Position numbers and translations under genes: made by a program
The notes under the pieces: generated by a model
Database searches by the model: none
What the model was told of the DNA's origin: nothing
Seen by the model: only the letters and a program-made list of their open reading frames with translations
Part shown: positions 47,997 through 59,292 of the stretch, one piece after another
How the letters are laid out: every line of letters starts with the position of its first letter
Numbering within the stretch: position 1 is the stretch's first letter
Origin: Notospermus geniculatus
Taxonomy: Eukaryota; Nemertea; Pilidiophora; Heteronemertea; Lineidae
Reading direction: 5' to 3'
DNA length: 64,000 nt
NCBI GenBank assembly: GCA_002633025.1
Contig: NMRB01000234.1
Span: forward strand, 136,843 to 200,842

Positions 47997-48432
47997 GAGA
48001 ACCCCGGGGGGATCACTCCCCATAAAGTGTTTTGCACATCAGTGTACCAAAAATTGCGGGTAAAGGGGTGTTTTTCGAGCCGCATCGGCGGGACCCGCGC
48101 TGGGTCAAATAAGCCCCCCTATTTCACCCATAACCCCGCAGAAAGCCCACGGGAATACATAAAAAGACAATTTCCCCCGCCTTAAGCCCTCCCCTGCCTA
48201 GTGTGGTCCATGTGTCCTGCAAAAAAGCCCTTTAAAACGTCTCTCAAATGACCCAGCCATTAGGAGTGGGGATTGGAGAGTACCCAGCTTTATTGGGTGG
48301 GGACTGAAAAGTACCCAGCCAAAAGGGGTGGGGATTCAAAATTGCTGTTACCAGCTGAAAGGGGCTTATGAAAAAGGTCGAGTACACTGATGTGCAACAC
48401 ACTTTATGGGGAGTGACCCCCCCGGGCTGAGA
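47997..48432. mobile_element. MITE with CCCCATAAAGTG ends
   Basis: The left arm (CACTCCCCATAAAGTGTTTT, GCACATCAGTGTAC) pairs with the right arm (GTACACTGATGTGC, ACTTTATGGGGAGTG). The outer ends have CCCCGGGGGG and CCCCCCGGG. Confidence 0.8.
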
Positions 48433-48768
48433 ACATCAGGAGTTCTGAGGGCTTGCTCCCTTCGTCGCACCTCAAATCTCAGAGCTTCTAATTTTCAAAT
48501 TTTTTCTGGAAAACCGGCCCCTTCGGCGCTGGAAGGCGAAGCCCACGTCCGTTTAGCTTATCTGCTTGAAATGCCTCCCTAGCGAAAAAAGGCTAGCTAT
48601 ATGACCCTGCTTTCGTTCTGTAAGTAGGTGCCCCTATTTGTGGTGTACCCCCTCAATGGAAAAGTGGCCGCGCCGGCCCTGAGCCCTGGTTACCAATGAT
48701 GTTTATCATGAGATAAATTTTTAGGGAGTGAATTTTTATCCCCGTGCTTTTTGAGACCCGTGTCAAGC
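48433..48768. other. gene-free stretch
   Basis: No feature is seen apart from short GC-rich words. Confidence 0.35.
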
Positions 48769-48940
48769 CAGGTGTAAAGGGAAAGAATGTCCCCAGGAAA
48801 AACTGTCCCAGGAACAAAAGATCCTATTGTTACATTCTAATCTCTGGGGATTGGTTTTCTATAGTCATGCCGCTTATTCCGTCATTCAACAATAGAAGTG
48901 GACACTTTTTACAGGGGGACACTCTGTACCGTTACACCTG
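48769..48940. mobile_element. 172-bp MITE, CAGGTGTxAA family, copy 2
   Basis: It starts CAGGTGTAAAGGG and ends CGTTACACCTG. The interior is nearly identical to 5311-5479. Confidence 0.85.
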
Positions 48941-49104
48941 CTCTGAAAAAACCCGCCTGATACCTGGCGCGCGTCAACATAACTAAAATCATGTGACAGG
49001 ATCTAAATTAAGCCCTCCAACAACCGTTCGAGCTCAGAGGGCTTATTAGCCCCGGGTTTTTCATCCCCGGCGTGTTAGACTCGCGCTTTCAACAGGTGAA
49101 GAGA

Positions 49105-49791
49105 CAGGGTGTCTACAAGTCTTAAAAAGTCTTAAAGGGGCTGTATACTTAAGGTTGAATTGTCCCAAATAAATTTTTGATTATTTATAAAGTGACAAAA
49201 CCCATTTTTTCACAGGGTGATTAGTTAAGAGGTTAAACTAGATTATAAGAATGAAAAATTGGCAAATTTCCCGTTATTTCAACTGAAACAAAAGACCTTT
49301 GCAAAATGTCATTAAAGTAGTAGAAATACACAAGTCCTTAAAATGCCGTTTACAACACATGTTAAATACATTGTATACTTTGTATTAANNNNNNNNNNNN
49401 NNNNNNNNNNNNNNNNNNNNNNNNNNNNNNNNNNNNNNNNNNNNNNNNNNNNNNNNNNNNNNNNNNNNNNNNNNNNNNNNNNNNNNNNNNNNNNNNNNNN
49501 NNNNNNNNNNNNNNNNNNNNNNNNNNNNNNNNNNNNNNNNNNNNNNNNNNNNNNNNNNNNNNNNNNNACAAAGTCATCTTTCTGGGCAATCCGGAAATAG
49601 GATCCAGTTATTTAGGGTGAAAGTTCACTTAGATGCTTCGTACCTAACGTACCGTACCAGAAATGTTTTTGTAATCATTGTTATCAATGAATTATCACGA
49701 GTTTAAGTTGGGCAGTTCGGCGGCACCCAATGGGTATAGATCGACCTTAAAAGGTCTTAAATTTGGTGCTCCACAGGCTGTAGACACCCTG
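49105..49791. mobile_element. CAGGGTGTCTACA-ended element containing the gap
   Basis: CAGGGTGTCTACAAGTCTTA at the left and AGGTCTTAAA..TGTAGACACCCTG at the right are inverted repeats. The interior includes the sequence gap, so its true length is unknown. Confidence 0.7.
49389..49567. other. assembly gap (179 N)
   Basis: A run of 179 undetermined bases. Confidence 0.99.
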
Positions 49792-51349
49792 AGAGAGAAA
49801 AAGCCCGGGTAGGACGCGGGTTTTTATGCGTGTGTCGATGGCCTCTACCGAGGACATTTGTATGAATACACACATTCACATAGAGGACCTCCCTCCAAAC
49901 GAGGACATCCTCGTTGGTAAATCCTCGTTTAAACAGTGAAAAACCACATACAGACTGCGCTGGGTGTGTTACTGAGTGAAATAGAAAATGTCCTCGGTTG
50001 GTCGGCATAATTTCACATTGTTTTTTTCACCGATCAACTGTGGACCCAGACATGAAATTTTACCCGCAACAGTGGACTACAACTGAGGACCCACCCATTT
50101 CTAAATGTCAATTTTTTGGTTTAATACTACATTTAAGCATGCTATCTATGTAACTGTGGACAGTTGTAGGTCCTCGTTTATATGGTAATTTGAAGTAGGT
50201 CCTCGATTGGCACCAAAGACGCGTATAGGTGTAGTGTTATAACCGGGGCTTTTAACCCTGACCATTCGAATAATCTTACAATAGGAGAGCTGTCAGTGAG
50301 TTGACCAATAGGTGTCGGCCCAATTCAATGCCTACAGCGGACCCATTCATTCTTGATTGAGCACCAATCAAGAGAAGTTTCTTTTGTATTGTTCGGCTAG
50401 AACTTTGCTGCCATCTTTTGGCAATACGCGCGGCCGACTGCTCCCGTTGCAGAGTGTTGTAACTTGGACCAGAATTCCTTTCACACCGAATCGTGACATG
50501 TAGGCCTATTTACTCCCAATAGAAAAATCAGTTGTGTAACTGTATATACCTGGTACTTGTTTGTTATGGATATTTCAAATGGTTTCTGTCTAGAGGGTTG
50601 TTTTCTTGTCATTTTGCTGCCCTTCATTGATTATTGCCTTCATTGACCTTCCTCGAGTCTCGACAGCACTTATTTTTAACCGCACATGGCACGAGTGTGT
50701 TGCCCGCAACTATTCCAATAAAATAACTGACGGGTTGGCAGAAATAAAACTGGATGTTCTCGTGTCGGTCTTACGTGTAAAGTGTTAAATTTTTGCATAC
50801 GGTATTAACCCGTAGTCCGCACCCCCCCCCCCCCNNCCCCCCCCCCTTTGAACACATGGGTGTGAACTGCGAATCCAAAACCCGTAGTATAGGTGAGGGG
50901 AGGGAGCCATGATCATAGGCCTGGAGACTACATGAGACTTTTTGGAAATATCATGACAATGTGAGAGATTCTCGCACGAGATGGCTCCCTCCTGTGCAAG
51001 TCAACTACGGGCAGTTTGTTTGTGTCATGGGCAGCGCCTCAAGAGCCATTAGGCCCAATTTCGGACTGTCGAATGATAGCCTTAGTTCCACCTATCCCAA
51101 ATTGGTGGGGTTTTTTAGACCCGGGTCTTCCCCGGGCTTGAAAAAAATCGCCACGCGCTTACACCTACATTTCATTAGTTACTAAACACGGCGAGAGAGA
51201 TCAAATTTCGCAGGGTTTTTTGTTTATAGCGCATGCGCAATATAGGCCTACTTACCGCGCCATCTGTCGCCGGGTTATAACTAGTATTGCCGAGCTTATT
51301 GCGCTTACACCAATCGAAAAGCCCGGGTGACACACGCCGTGTCTGAATT
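49792..51349. other. gene-free stretch
   Basis: No supported exon. GAGGAC and GTCCTCG words recur at 49850-50230, suggesting another word-rich element. A C run with two Ns lies at 50821-50847. GCGCCATCTGTCGCC at about 51268 also occurs inverted near 5947. Confidence 0.4.
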
Positions 51350-52034
51350 GGTTACTTATAAAACCCGGAATGAAATGATCGAAATGGCCGAAATGATCGA
51401 AACGGCCGAAATCATCGAAATGGATGAAATGACTTTACTTAAAAATCATAGGCCACCTTAGTGTAAACTTAGTGTAAACTGAGTGCTTTTTGTCTGTAGT
51501 AGATATACAGGTAGCGCAGGTTTGGCATGGGCCTACATCATGACATGCAACCATGCAACAATAGCCATGATACGATCATGCATAATAAAATCAGGACACG
51601 GCAAGAGAACCGTTAGGAGAACTGTTAATGGCATTGGACCGTTTCATTTTAACTCAGCCAGTCACCTTTAATTTTGACAGGAGTTGTTTAAATGTAGGCC
51701 TACCACATGACTACGGTATTTTTATACGNCTGGAGCCAGTGTACCTCGTGGTAAGATACTGCAGCGGCGACTGGCTGAGTTAAAATGAAACGGCCAAATG
51801 CCATTAACAATTTTCCTAACGGTAATTTTTATCTTGTCTCCTGATTTTATGCATGTTGCTATCATGGCTATTGTTGCTACCGGTAGATCTACTACAGACT
51901 TAAAGCATTCAGTTTACTTGAAAAATCGTAATAGGCCACCTAAGTGTAAAGTCATTTTATCTATTTCGATCATTTCGACCGTTTCGGCCATTTCGATCAT
52001 TTCGGCCATTTCATTTCGGGTTTTATAAGTAACC
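51350..52034. mobile_element. large foldback with GGTTACTTATAAAACCCGG ends
   Basis: The arms start GGTTACTTATAAAACCCGG, then a GAAATGATCGAAATGGCCG array, and continue with ATGGCATTGGACCGTTTCAT and partners. It is palindromic for most of its 685 bp, with an N at 51729 near the centre. The end resembles the foldback inside 36859-38070. Confidence 0.85.
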
Positions 52035-52260
52035 GTCTGAATTAGGCTCGGTAGGTCTAATAAACATAGTTTTCAAACATGGGTCTATTAGACACGGCAA
52101 AAAATAGGTGTACGCGCAAGAAACCAGGGCCCGTATGCATAAAGGTGGATTAAGGGAGGTATAGCTTATTCCAGGTAACTTCACGGTTGTACCACCATCG
52201 GTATGCATAACGGTGGTTTAAGCAAAACTGTGGTATAACGCTATTCATGGAATAGGCGGT

Positions 52261-53326
52261 CTATGAGGCGCCATGTGGGAATTTAATTGTTTACCAAAAT
52301 TATTTGAAATAATATCATTGTTTCAAACCATAAATGTACGTATATTGACTTATTTCATCCAATAAAAGTATAAACAAAACCATGGAATTATTTTTCAAAC
52401 CATGAATTAGACTAAACATATGGTTTCATTCCATGAAACTTAGACAAATTCATGGTTTTGAAAACATACCGGTACCTTGCTTTCAAACCATAACAAATTC
52501 ATTTCAAACCATGAAGTTCATGCAAATTCATGGTTTGCAAATCACGAAAAATCGGCAAATATCTTGGTTTTCAAACCATGAATATGAGATCCTCATGGAT
52601 TGTAAACAATGAACATTGCAAAAATCATGGTTTGCAAATCATGATAATCCACAAAAGCATGGTTTTCGATCCCATGATTACAGCAAAACTCATGGTTTAC
52701 AAACCATGGAAATAGTCAAATCCATGGTATGCGTATAATTGTATGCGCAGTGGAACAATGGACTGATCCTCTGCCCGCTGTCTACTGGAGTGCAGCGGAA
52801 CGGAACGAAACGAGGGCAGAGACCAGTCTATGTTCCACTGCGCATACAATTATACGCATACCATGGATATGGCGATTTCCATGGTTTGCAAACCATGTGT
52901 TTTGCACTAATCATGGTTTCCCAAACCATGCTTTTGCGGATTATCATGGTTTGCAAAGCATGATTTTTGCAATTTGCAATGTTTACAATCCATGATGCGT
53001 TCACATTATTACGGTTTGAAAACAAATAATTTTGCCGATTTGATGGTTTTGTATATCATTCTCATGGTTTGCAAACCATGAAATTGCATGAACTTCATGG
53101 TTTGAAAGTAAGTTATGTTTTCAAAACCATGAATTTGTGAAAGTTTCATGGGAATGAAACCATGTTTAATAAAAATTCTGGTTTGAATAATAATTTCATG
53201 GTTTTATGTATAACTTTATTGGATGAAATAAGTCAAAATACGTACATTTATGGTTTGAAACAATGACATTATTTCCAAATAATTTTGGGAAACAATTAAA
53301 TTCCCACATGGCGCCTCATAGCGGTC
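52261..53326. repeat. 1.07-kb palindrome made of CATGGTTTGCAAACCATG units
   Basis: The outer arms (TATGAGGCGCCATGTGGGAA and partner) enclose about 20 short dyads of the type ATGGTTTGCAAACCAT with variable AT-rich spacers. The centre (52724-52862) is a further foldback with GTATGCGTATAATTGTATGC arms. Confidence 0.85.
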
Positions 53327-53865
53327 GAATGCATAAAGATGGAATAGCTTATTCTATGGTGTTAATATGCCAGATTTGCTGGTGTAACTTAAACCTGGCC
53401 CGTATGCATAAAGGAGGTGGTAACTATACCCTGGTTTAGCCTATTCTGAGAATTGTTATTCTTCTCTCCCTGGTTTAGAAAATTTGGTATACATAAAACA
53501 AAGTACATGTATAACAATTCTGTGTACATGTATAACTAAACTAAGTTTAAGCTTATTCCACAGTGTAGCGTTATTCCACGGTATTTGTGGGCAAAGCCTG
53601 CAGGAAATCTATTATTAGATGATTTGGACCCTTTATGCAAATTAAGTCACAATAGAGTTATACCTGCCAAACAGTCAACACATGCTCCCAAAGAGGCTGA
53701 CAAACAGCTTATTCCACGGTTTAATGTTATTCCATGGTATTGGAGTCTTTTCTCGCAATCAGACTGGTTTCATAAAATACAATGCATGGTGATCCTTATC
53801 AGGGCTCGGTTTTTCAAAAGTCCCATCTCTATCATGGCGTTAGGTCTTCTTGACATTAGGGAGTT

Positions 53866-54010
53866 TAATAACTCAAACGATAAACGTTAACTTTACGACA
53901 ACGTTATTTTTCATACTGCCAATTCACCAGATTATACATTGCATTTTCGGTACAAAAAATAACGTTGTCGTAAAGTTAACGTTTATCGTTTGATTTCTTA
54001 AACTCCCTAT
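53866..54010. mobile_element. GGGAGTTTAA-ended MITE, copy with paralogous empty site
   Basis: This is the same family as 21697-21846. The opposite arm of the palindrome (near 55290-55305) lacks it, reading TAACGCCAAGAAGACC where this arm is interrupted, so the insertion followed formation of the palindrome. Confidence 0.8.
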
Positions 54011-54364
54011 TATCTCCTTCAAGCACTAATCGAAAATCATCGCCACGTTAGGTTTATAGTAGTTTTGAACAACCACGCCAATGGTTGCAATTATTTCAGT
54101 CATTTGGAGTCAGCAGCCCTTCAACAGAATACAATTTGATGATGCACAGTGCTTCATTCTGCATTACTCTACTCCTTAAACATACCCCTTGGTAGGTTTA
54201 GGTTACACCAGCAAATCTGGCATATTAACACCACAGAATAAGCTATTCCATCTTTATGCATTCGGCCGCCTATTCCATGAATAGCGTTATACCACAGTTT
54301 TGCTTAAACCACCGTTATGCATACCGACGGTGGTACAACCGTGAAGTTATACCTGGAATAATAC

Positions 54365-55040
54365 CTGAGTCACAAATGCAATAGCCGCAGGAGGATATCT
54401 TGACATCGGCGGTTTTTTGCGACGTTGCGGTCTGGGACGGATTTTCCCACATATCTTTCACATATCCTTGAATAAGATGGTTTTCGACGGGCGCCCCCCG
54501 TGGGACACTGGCCAGTAATCGGCCGATGTCTGTCGGATTTTGTTCCGACGACTTGAAAAATGGTTGGCAGATACCGTCCAGTCCCCACCTATGTCCCAGC
54601 GGGTAGCGGTCCGCTGTCCGTCCGGCAATCGGGTGATTTTGTAGATCGGCCGGACATCCGAGGGGACTCGGTCGCGCACCTGTGGGTGGCTGGCGGGATA
54701 CCTGTTGGACTTCGACCAGTGTCCGGAGGATATCAGGGCTCTGGGTGACGGCCAAAAATCGTCTCCGATCTACTCGGTGCCTGGCGGGGGGCTGACGGGT
54801 GGCTGGTGGGTGCCCGACGGGCGTGTCAAGGATTATGAAGGATCCCCTAGCGAGCTGGGTTTCAGCCGGTACTCGCCGCAAGAATATAACTCCGAGTTAT
54901 TTTCTTTCGATCACCCTAGCGGCGCGCTACCGAGCTCAGGACACCGGTAGATGCCCTCGGGCGATCGGCCGGCAACCCGTCATTTTCCCTTTTTTTCAGC
55001 CCGTTCGGGCGTCGCAAACACATCCTTTGCAGAATCGGTG
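54365..55040. other. GC-rich core of the composite
   Basis: Clearly more GC-rich than its flanks, with CCGxCGG-type words in both orientations and open frames on both strands (for example 54315-54881 minus, 188 codons). None shows a recognisable domain; the frames look like a by-product of GC richness. Confidence 0.35.
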
Positions 55041-55984
55041 GAAATGTGACTGGGGTTTAAGCTATACCTCCCCTAATCCACCTTTATGCATACGGGCCAC
55101 AATGTACCAAGGGGTATGTTTAAGGAGTAGAGTAAGGCAGAATGAAGCACTGTGCATCATCAAATTGTATTCTGTTGAAGGGCTGCTGACTCCAAATGAC
55201 TGAAATAATTGCAACCCGGGAATTGCAACCATTGGCGTGGTTGTTCAAAACTACTATAACCAACGTGGCGATGATTTTGGATTAGTGCTTGAAGGAGATA
55301 ACGCCAAGAAGACCTAACGCCATGTTGGACTTTCGAAAAACCGAGCCCTGATAAGGATCACCAACATGACATGCATTGTATTTTATGAAACCAGTCTGAT
55401 TGCGAGAAAAGACTCCAATACCATGGAATAACATTAAACCGTGGAATAAGCTGTTTTCTCTGTCAGCCTCTTTGGGAGCACGTGTTGACTGTTTGGCAGG
55501 TATAACTCTACTGTGACTTAATTTGCATAAAGGGTCCAAATCATCTAATAATAGATTTCCTGCAGGCTTTGCACACAAATACCGTGGAATAACACTACAC
55601 TGTGGAATAAGCTTAAACTTAGTTTAGTTATACACAGAATTGTTATACTTTGTTTTATGCATACCGAATTTTCTAAACCAGGGAGTGAAGAATAACAATT
55701 CTCAGAATAGGCTAAACCAGGGTATAGTTACCACCTCCTTTATGCATACGGGCCCTGGGGTTTTGGTGTATTTGGGATTGTATTTGTAATTGGTAATATT
55801 TGTGTTCAAAACAACCGGTGCGACACAAGTGATGTGAAGTGTTTACTTTGCAGTGGCATCTGTTCTTTAATTCTCCGCCGACGTGGTATGTCAACGGCCC
55901 TCGAACTCCGCTTTGAAGAGTTCTTATCAGTATTTAGATATTGTTCGATGTCAATCATCAAGGCCAGGGTTAAATAGACCGCGG

Positions 55985-56410
55985 ATCTGATACTGTTCAA
56001 TCCTATTTGAGTTACCAATTAGGCGTTGGGTGTGTTACCACACATAAAACAATGAGTTGACACATTGTGAAGGGTTCGTCTCGCTATGACAGCGCGTTGA
56101 ACTTCTCAAGCGATGAGAAGGATGGCGGCCATTTTGGCAGTTTGGGTTTCGACATGGCAACAGTCTAGCCTAGGTGTCACCACTGGCTTTGTAGCCCCTG
56201 GGTTGGACAGGACACCAGGGGCCATATTTATGAAGCTTTCGCAACTTTGCGTTCACGCAAATCTATTGTTTGACTGCACATCCCCTATTGTTCACTGAAT
56301 GCCTTACAATAGATTTGCGTGAACGCAAAGTTGCGAAGGCTTCATAAATATGGCCCCAGGCTCGTCACATTGGTTCCCGATTCCGCCGCCAGGGGAGAGA
56401 TACTGAGCCA
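55985..56410 (+). repeat. dispersed repeat R3, copy 3, interrupted by a MITE
   Basis: It carries the same ordered words as 10156-10355 (ACAGCGCGTTGAACTTCTC, GGATGGCGGCC, GACAGGACACCAG, CATTGGTTCCCG, CCGCCGCCAGGGGA). The MITE at 56216-56358 splits it after GGACACCAG. Confidence 0.7.
56216..56358. mobile_element. GGGCCATATTTATGAAGC foldback
   Basis: A compact foldback whose arms read GGGCCATATTTATGAAGC and TTCGCAACTTTGCGTTCACG. It is flanked by CAG on both sides; the uninterrupted R3 copy at 10.3 kb has a single CAG there, supporting a 3-bp target duplication. Confidence 0.85.
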
Positions 56411-57130
56411 TACTTCATGCATCTGGTGACTTCTCTGTCTCAAAAGTTGAATGCTGTCTGATAAATGACACTAACTTTACTTTAAGAACAATGCATTTAT
56501 TACATTAATGCGTCTTTCCGAGATTGTAAAAAAGATAATGCTACTGCAATGATACAAAGCATCAAAAAAAATTGCAGCAACCGCCTGTTAATGACAGCAG
56601 TTAAATAATACTTAAATAGTTTATAAATTAATGTAACTTTTCATACAAAGTTTACAAATAAATGTACATGTACGTACATGTACATTTCATCCAAAGTTTA
56701 GAATATGAATAATAAATGGCAGGTCATAATTGTTCCAGTCTGTAGGCCTATGGCTACTTTGAGCATTTTGGGAGACCTAACTGATATTTTAATACACCAA
56801 AATTGCAGTCGTAAGGTCACACACTCATGCACATAGACCTGGCTTTGCCAATGAGATCTAGCTCCTCCAACATTATCATATCAAAAGCGTCAGTGTCAGG
56901 ACCTCGATTCGCAGATATGGCTAGTGTGTGGTCTGCAATGCCGACCATTACCAACAGGGGAAGCTGGACCCCGGCGATGTCAGCCCTCTGTGACCTTACA
57001 GTTGCGATTTTGGTGTACATGTATAGGCCTATACCAATGCCTTAACTAGCCACAACAGCACTTGTTTATGCTTCAATCCCTGATCGAATCTGATCATGGA
57101 TGGAGCTTACAAGATAGTCCTGGGTCAGGT
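56411..57130. other. gene-free stretch with one unassigned minus-strand frame
   Basis: A minus-strand frame at 57020-56817 contains LPLLVMVGIADHTLAISANR and reads like protein, but there are no flanking splice sites that I can join and no known domain. Otherwise AT-rich sequence with GTACATGTAC words. Confidence 0.25.
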
Positions 57131-57345
57131 CAAGTCTCTGCTTAACTCAACAGAATCTGTTAACTTAACAGTAGATCTGTTAACAGATCTTTCAAGATAA
57201 TCGAAGACGTGACCTCCAATCTAAACAGCCTGTCAACACCATGTTAACACAACAGAATCTGTTAACCAAACAAAATCTGTAACAGATCTGTTAACATCTC
57301 ATATTAGTGTAACAGAAACTGTTGAGTTATTAAGGCCTCCAAATC
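57131..57345. repeat. GTTAAC/CTGTTAACAG word-rich block, left part
   Basis: Repeated CTGTTAAC, AACAGATCTGTTAAC and GTTAACA words in both orientations. It is separated by repeat R2 from a similar block at 58705-58830. Confidence 0.7.
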
Positions 57346-57351
57346 TACATT

Positions 57352-58200
57352 TTTAGCCCGCTTAGCCGCAAGGCCCAGCAGGGCTATGCTGTGGTTGGGG
57401 TCATTGAGTGGTGGTCTGTCGTGCGTCAGTACGTACGTACGTACGCCCGTAAACTTTGGTTTGTTAGCGCTCAGCGCCTTTATTTTTTGACGAATCTTTT
57501 TGGCCTTTGGTGGGTGTATATATGGGCCTAAGATCTAGGTCGAGTTCGATTTTGAGCACGGTTGGATTCCTATTTTGGCCTCCAGGGGGCGTTTTGTGAA
57601 AAATTACAAAGGGCTATATTTTGATAATGGTTTGAGTTATCGTGTTGAAACTTTGTACACATGTACCTCAAGGTTATAGCAACTTACAGATAGCATTTCG
57701 GTGAAATCTGATTCTTGACATTGCCACCAGGGGACCAAAACCAAAATCACGTAAAGTGCCATTTCTCCCTTACTACAAGACGGATCTTCATCAAATTTTT
57801 ATCATGGGTATATCTAATGAGGATACATAACACTATACCCCAGTTTTTAATTTGACCTAATTTTCAAGGTCACAGAGGTCAAAGTTTGTCTGAAGTTACG
57901 AAATTGGCACTTCTTGTAATCGTTTCAGCTATTCCTTTGAAACTTTGCACATATCTACATGTACCTCTAGGCTATAGCAACTCACACACAAAATTTTGGC
58001 GAAATCTGGTTCTTGACTTTGCCACTAGGGGGCCAAAACTAAAAACGGATCTTCATCAACTTGTTATCCAATGATACTTTTATATGGCAATTTGGCATGT
58101 TTGTACTTACGATATGGCTTAAGTGAGATTGCTGATGATTTGTACAACTATGCTGTCAAGCCAAGCGGGCACAGTGCCATTGGCACTATTTTTCTTTTAT
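57352..58200 (+). repeat. dispersed repeat R2, similar in layout to R1
   Basis: It starts TTTTTAGCCCGCTTAGCCGC, then GTCGTGCGTC and a GTAC tract. It ends with the AGTGCCATTGGCACT palindrome before ATTTTT. Words like the CTCF core lie at about 57576 (GGCCTCCAGGGGGCG), 57722 (GCCACCAGGGGACC) and 58020 (GCCACTAGGGGGCC). Short blocks are shared with R1 (TTTTTATCATxGGTxTA, TTTCAAGGTCACAGAGGTCA). Confidence 0.7.
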
Positions 58201-58704
58201 AATTACATGTAATTAATTCCTTTGCTGATTTACACCAAACTTTCCCAAATATCTTAGAACAGCAATCAGAATAATTTTAGCCTGAAAAAGGAGTATTGTT
58301 CCTCTTATTGATGATTTTTGAAATATTCCTTAACACTAACCGCTATACCGGTACTGGTTAAGCTCCTGTCACAGATTCATGAGGTCAGGCCTCAGATCTG
58401 TTACATGTAGCTGCCATCTAAGGAAAACCCAAGGGAAAGGCCCGACGTTAAAGCCCCCCTCTGTATTGAATTTACGGTATTTTCAAAATGTTAGGAGAGT
58501 GCACGTGTCTCATAGCTCGTGAAGGTCCCCCATGCTTGCCTGATATTTACTTCAGAGAATCAAGGCCTAGTTTACAGCACACAGTGACTCCAAATGACTG
58601 CATGGAGAGCCCAATGTATTCAGATAGAGCATTGTATAGGCTACATTTTACAGTAGGCCTACACTAACGTCGAGAATCGCGTCGATGGTTCGTTTTTTTT
58701 TCAA
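58201..58704. other. gene-free stretch
   Basis: No feature is seen. Confidence 0.35.
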
Positions 58705-58830
58705 ATTCAATACAGTGGAGCTTAACAGGCTGTTAACATGCTGTTAGCACCTTGTTAACACCGTTTGAGCGCCATGTTTAGTGCTCAAGTTAACAGGTTC
58801 TGTTAACAGAATATGTAGGACCTGTATTAA
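58705..58830. repeat. GTTAAC word-rich block, right part
   Basis: AACAGGCTGTTAACATG, CTTGTTAACACC and GTTAACAGAA recur. It probably belongs with 57131-57345. Confidence 0.6.
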
Positions 58831-59292
58831 CACCAAACACCTGACCTCACCTATTCTGGCAGCTGCATTCAATCTTCAATGACTAGATTATGCAACGAGA
58901 TATATATGTTGTATTCATGTACCTCGTCTCAAAGGAGCCCGGTATATTGCCACTTTTTCTCGACAGCCGGCGCCACCATCGGCGTGCGCGCCACTCGCCA
59001 ACCCCAGGGACTAACATTCGTTGTCAGCGAATGGACCCGATGTACTACCGGTACGTACATTTTGTGATGGTTTTTTTGTAGTTTCGTGTTGCTGCCGCCA
59101 GGTGGCTCCCTCTACGTCGGCTTTCAAAATACGACCGCATACCTTTAATATCCAATATACGTGTAGCAACTCGTTTATAAGATGGATATAGATATATGTA
59201 CCGCTAAAATGAACGTGTATTTACATGTCGACAGAATCTCACTGCTCTGTAGCGGCAACCAACCGTATAATTCCCCGGTGTAACACCTGAAC
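58831..59292. other. gene-free stretch
   Basis: No exon is seen. TGCTGCCGCCAGGTGGCTCC at about 59089 resembles a CTCF-type site. Confidence 0.35.

Larger units (their letters stand above)
52123..55760. mobile_element. interleaved palindromic composite of GGGCCCGTATGCATAAAGG elements
   Basis: The outermost ends are CCAGGGCCCGTATGCATAAA and its complement. Inside, 52126-52260 and 53327-53396 pair with 54186-54360, while 53398-54185 pairs with 55097-55756. A fragment like the left end recurs inverted at 55057-55096. A GC-rich core lies at about 54365-55040. Words such as TTATTCCACGGT and GCATAACGGTGG occur in both orientations. Confidence 0.7.

Noticed and set aside
52380-53210. CRISPR-like array of CATGGTTTGCAAACCATG repeats with spacers
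   Set aside because: The host is eukaryotic, the repeats vary, spacers are AT-rich and not uniform, and the whole block is one palindrome. It is repeat DNA, not CRISPR.
54315-54881. 188-codon minus-strand frame
   Set aside because: It lies in the GC-rich core of a palindromic element, has frames on the opposite strand too, and shows no domain.
56817-57020. Minus-strand frame with protein-like composition
   Set aside because: No splice signals, no family match; left as unassigned sequence instead of a gene.
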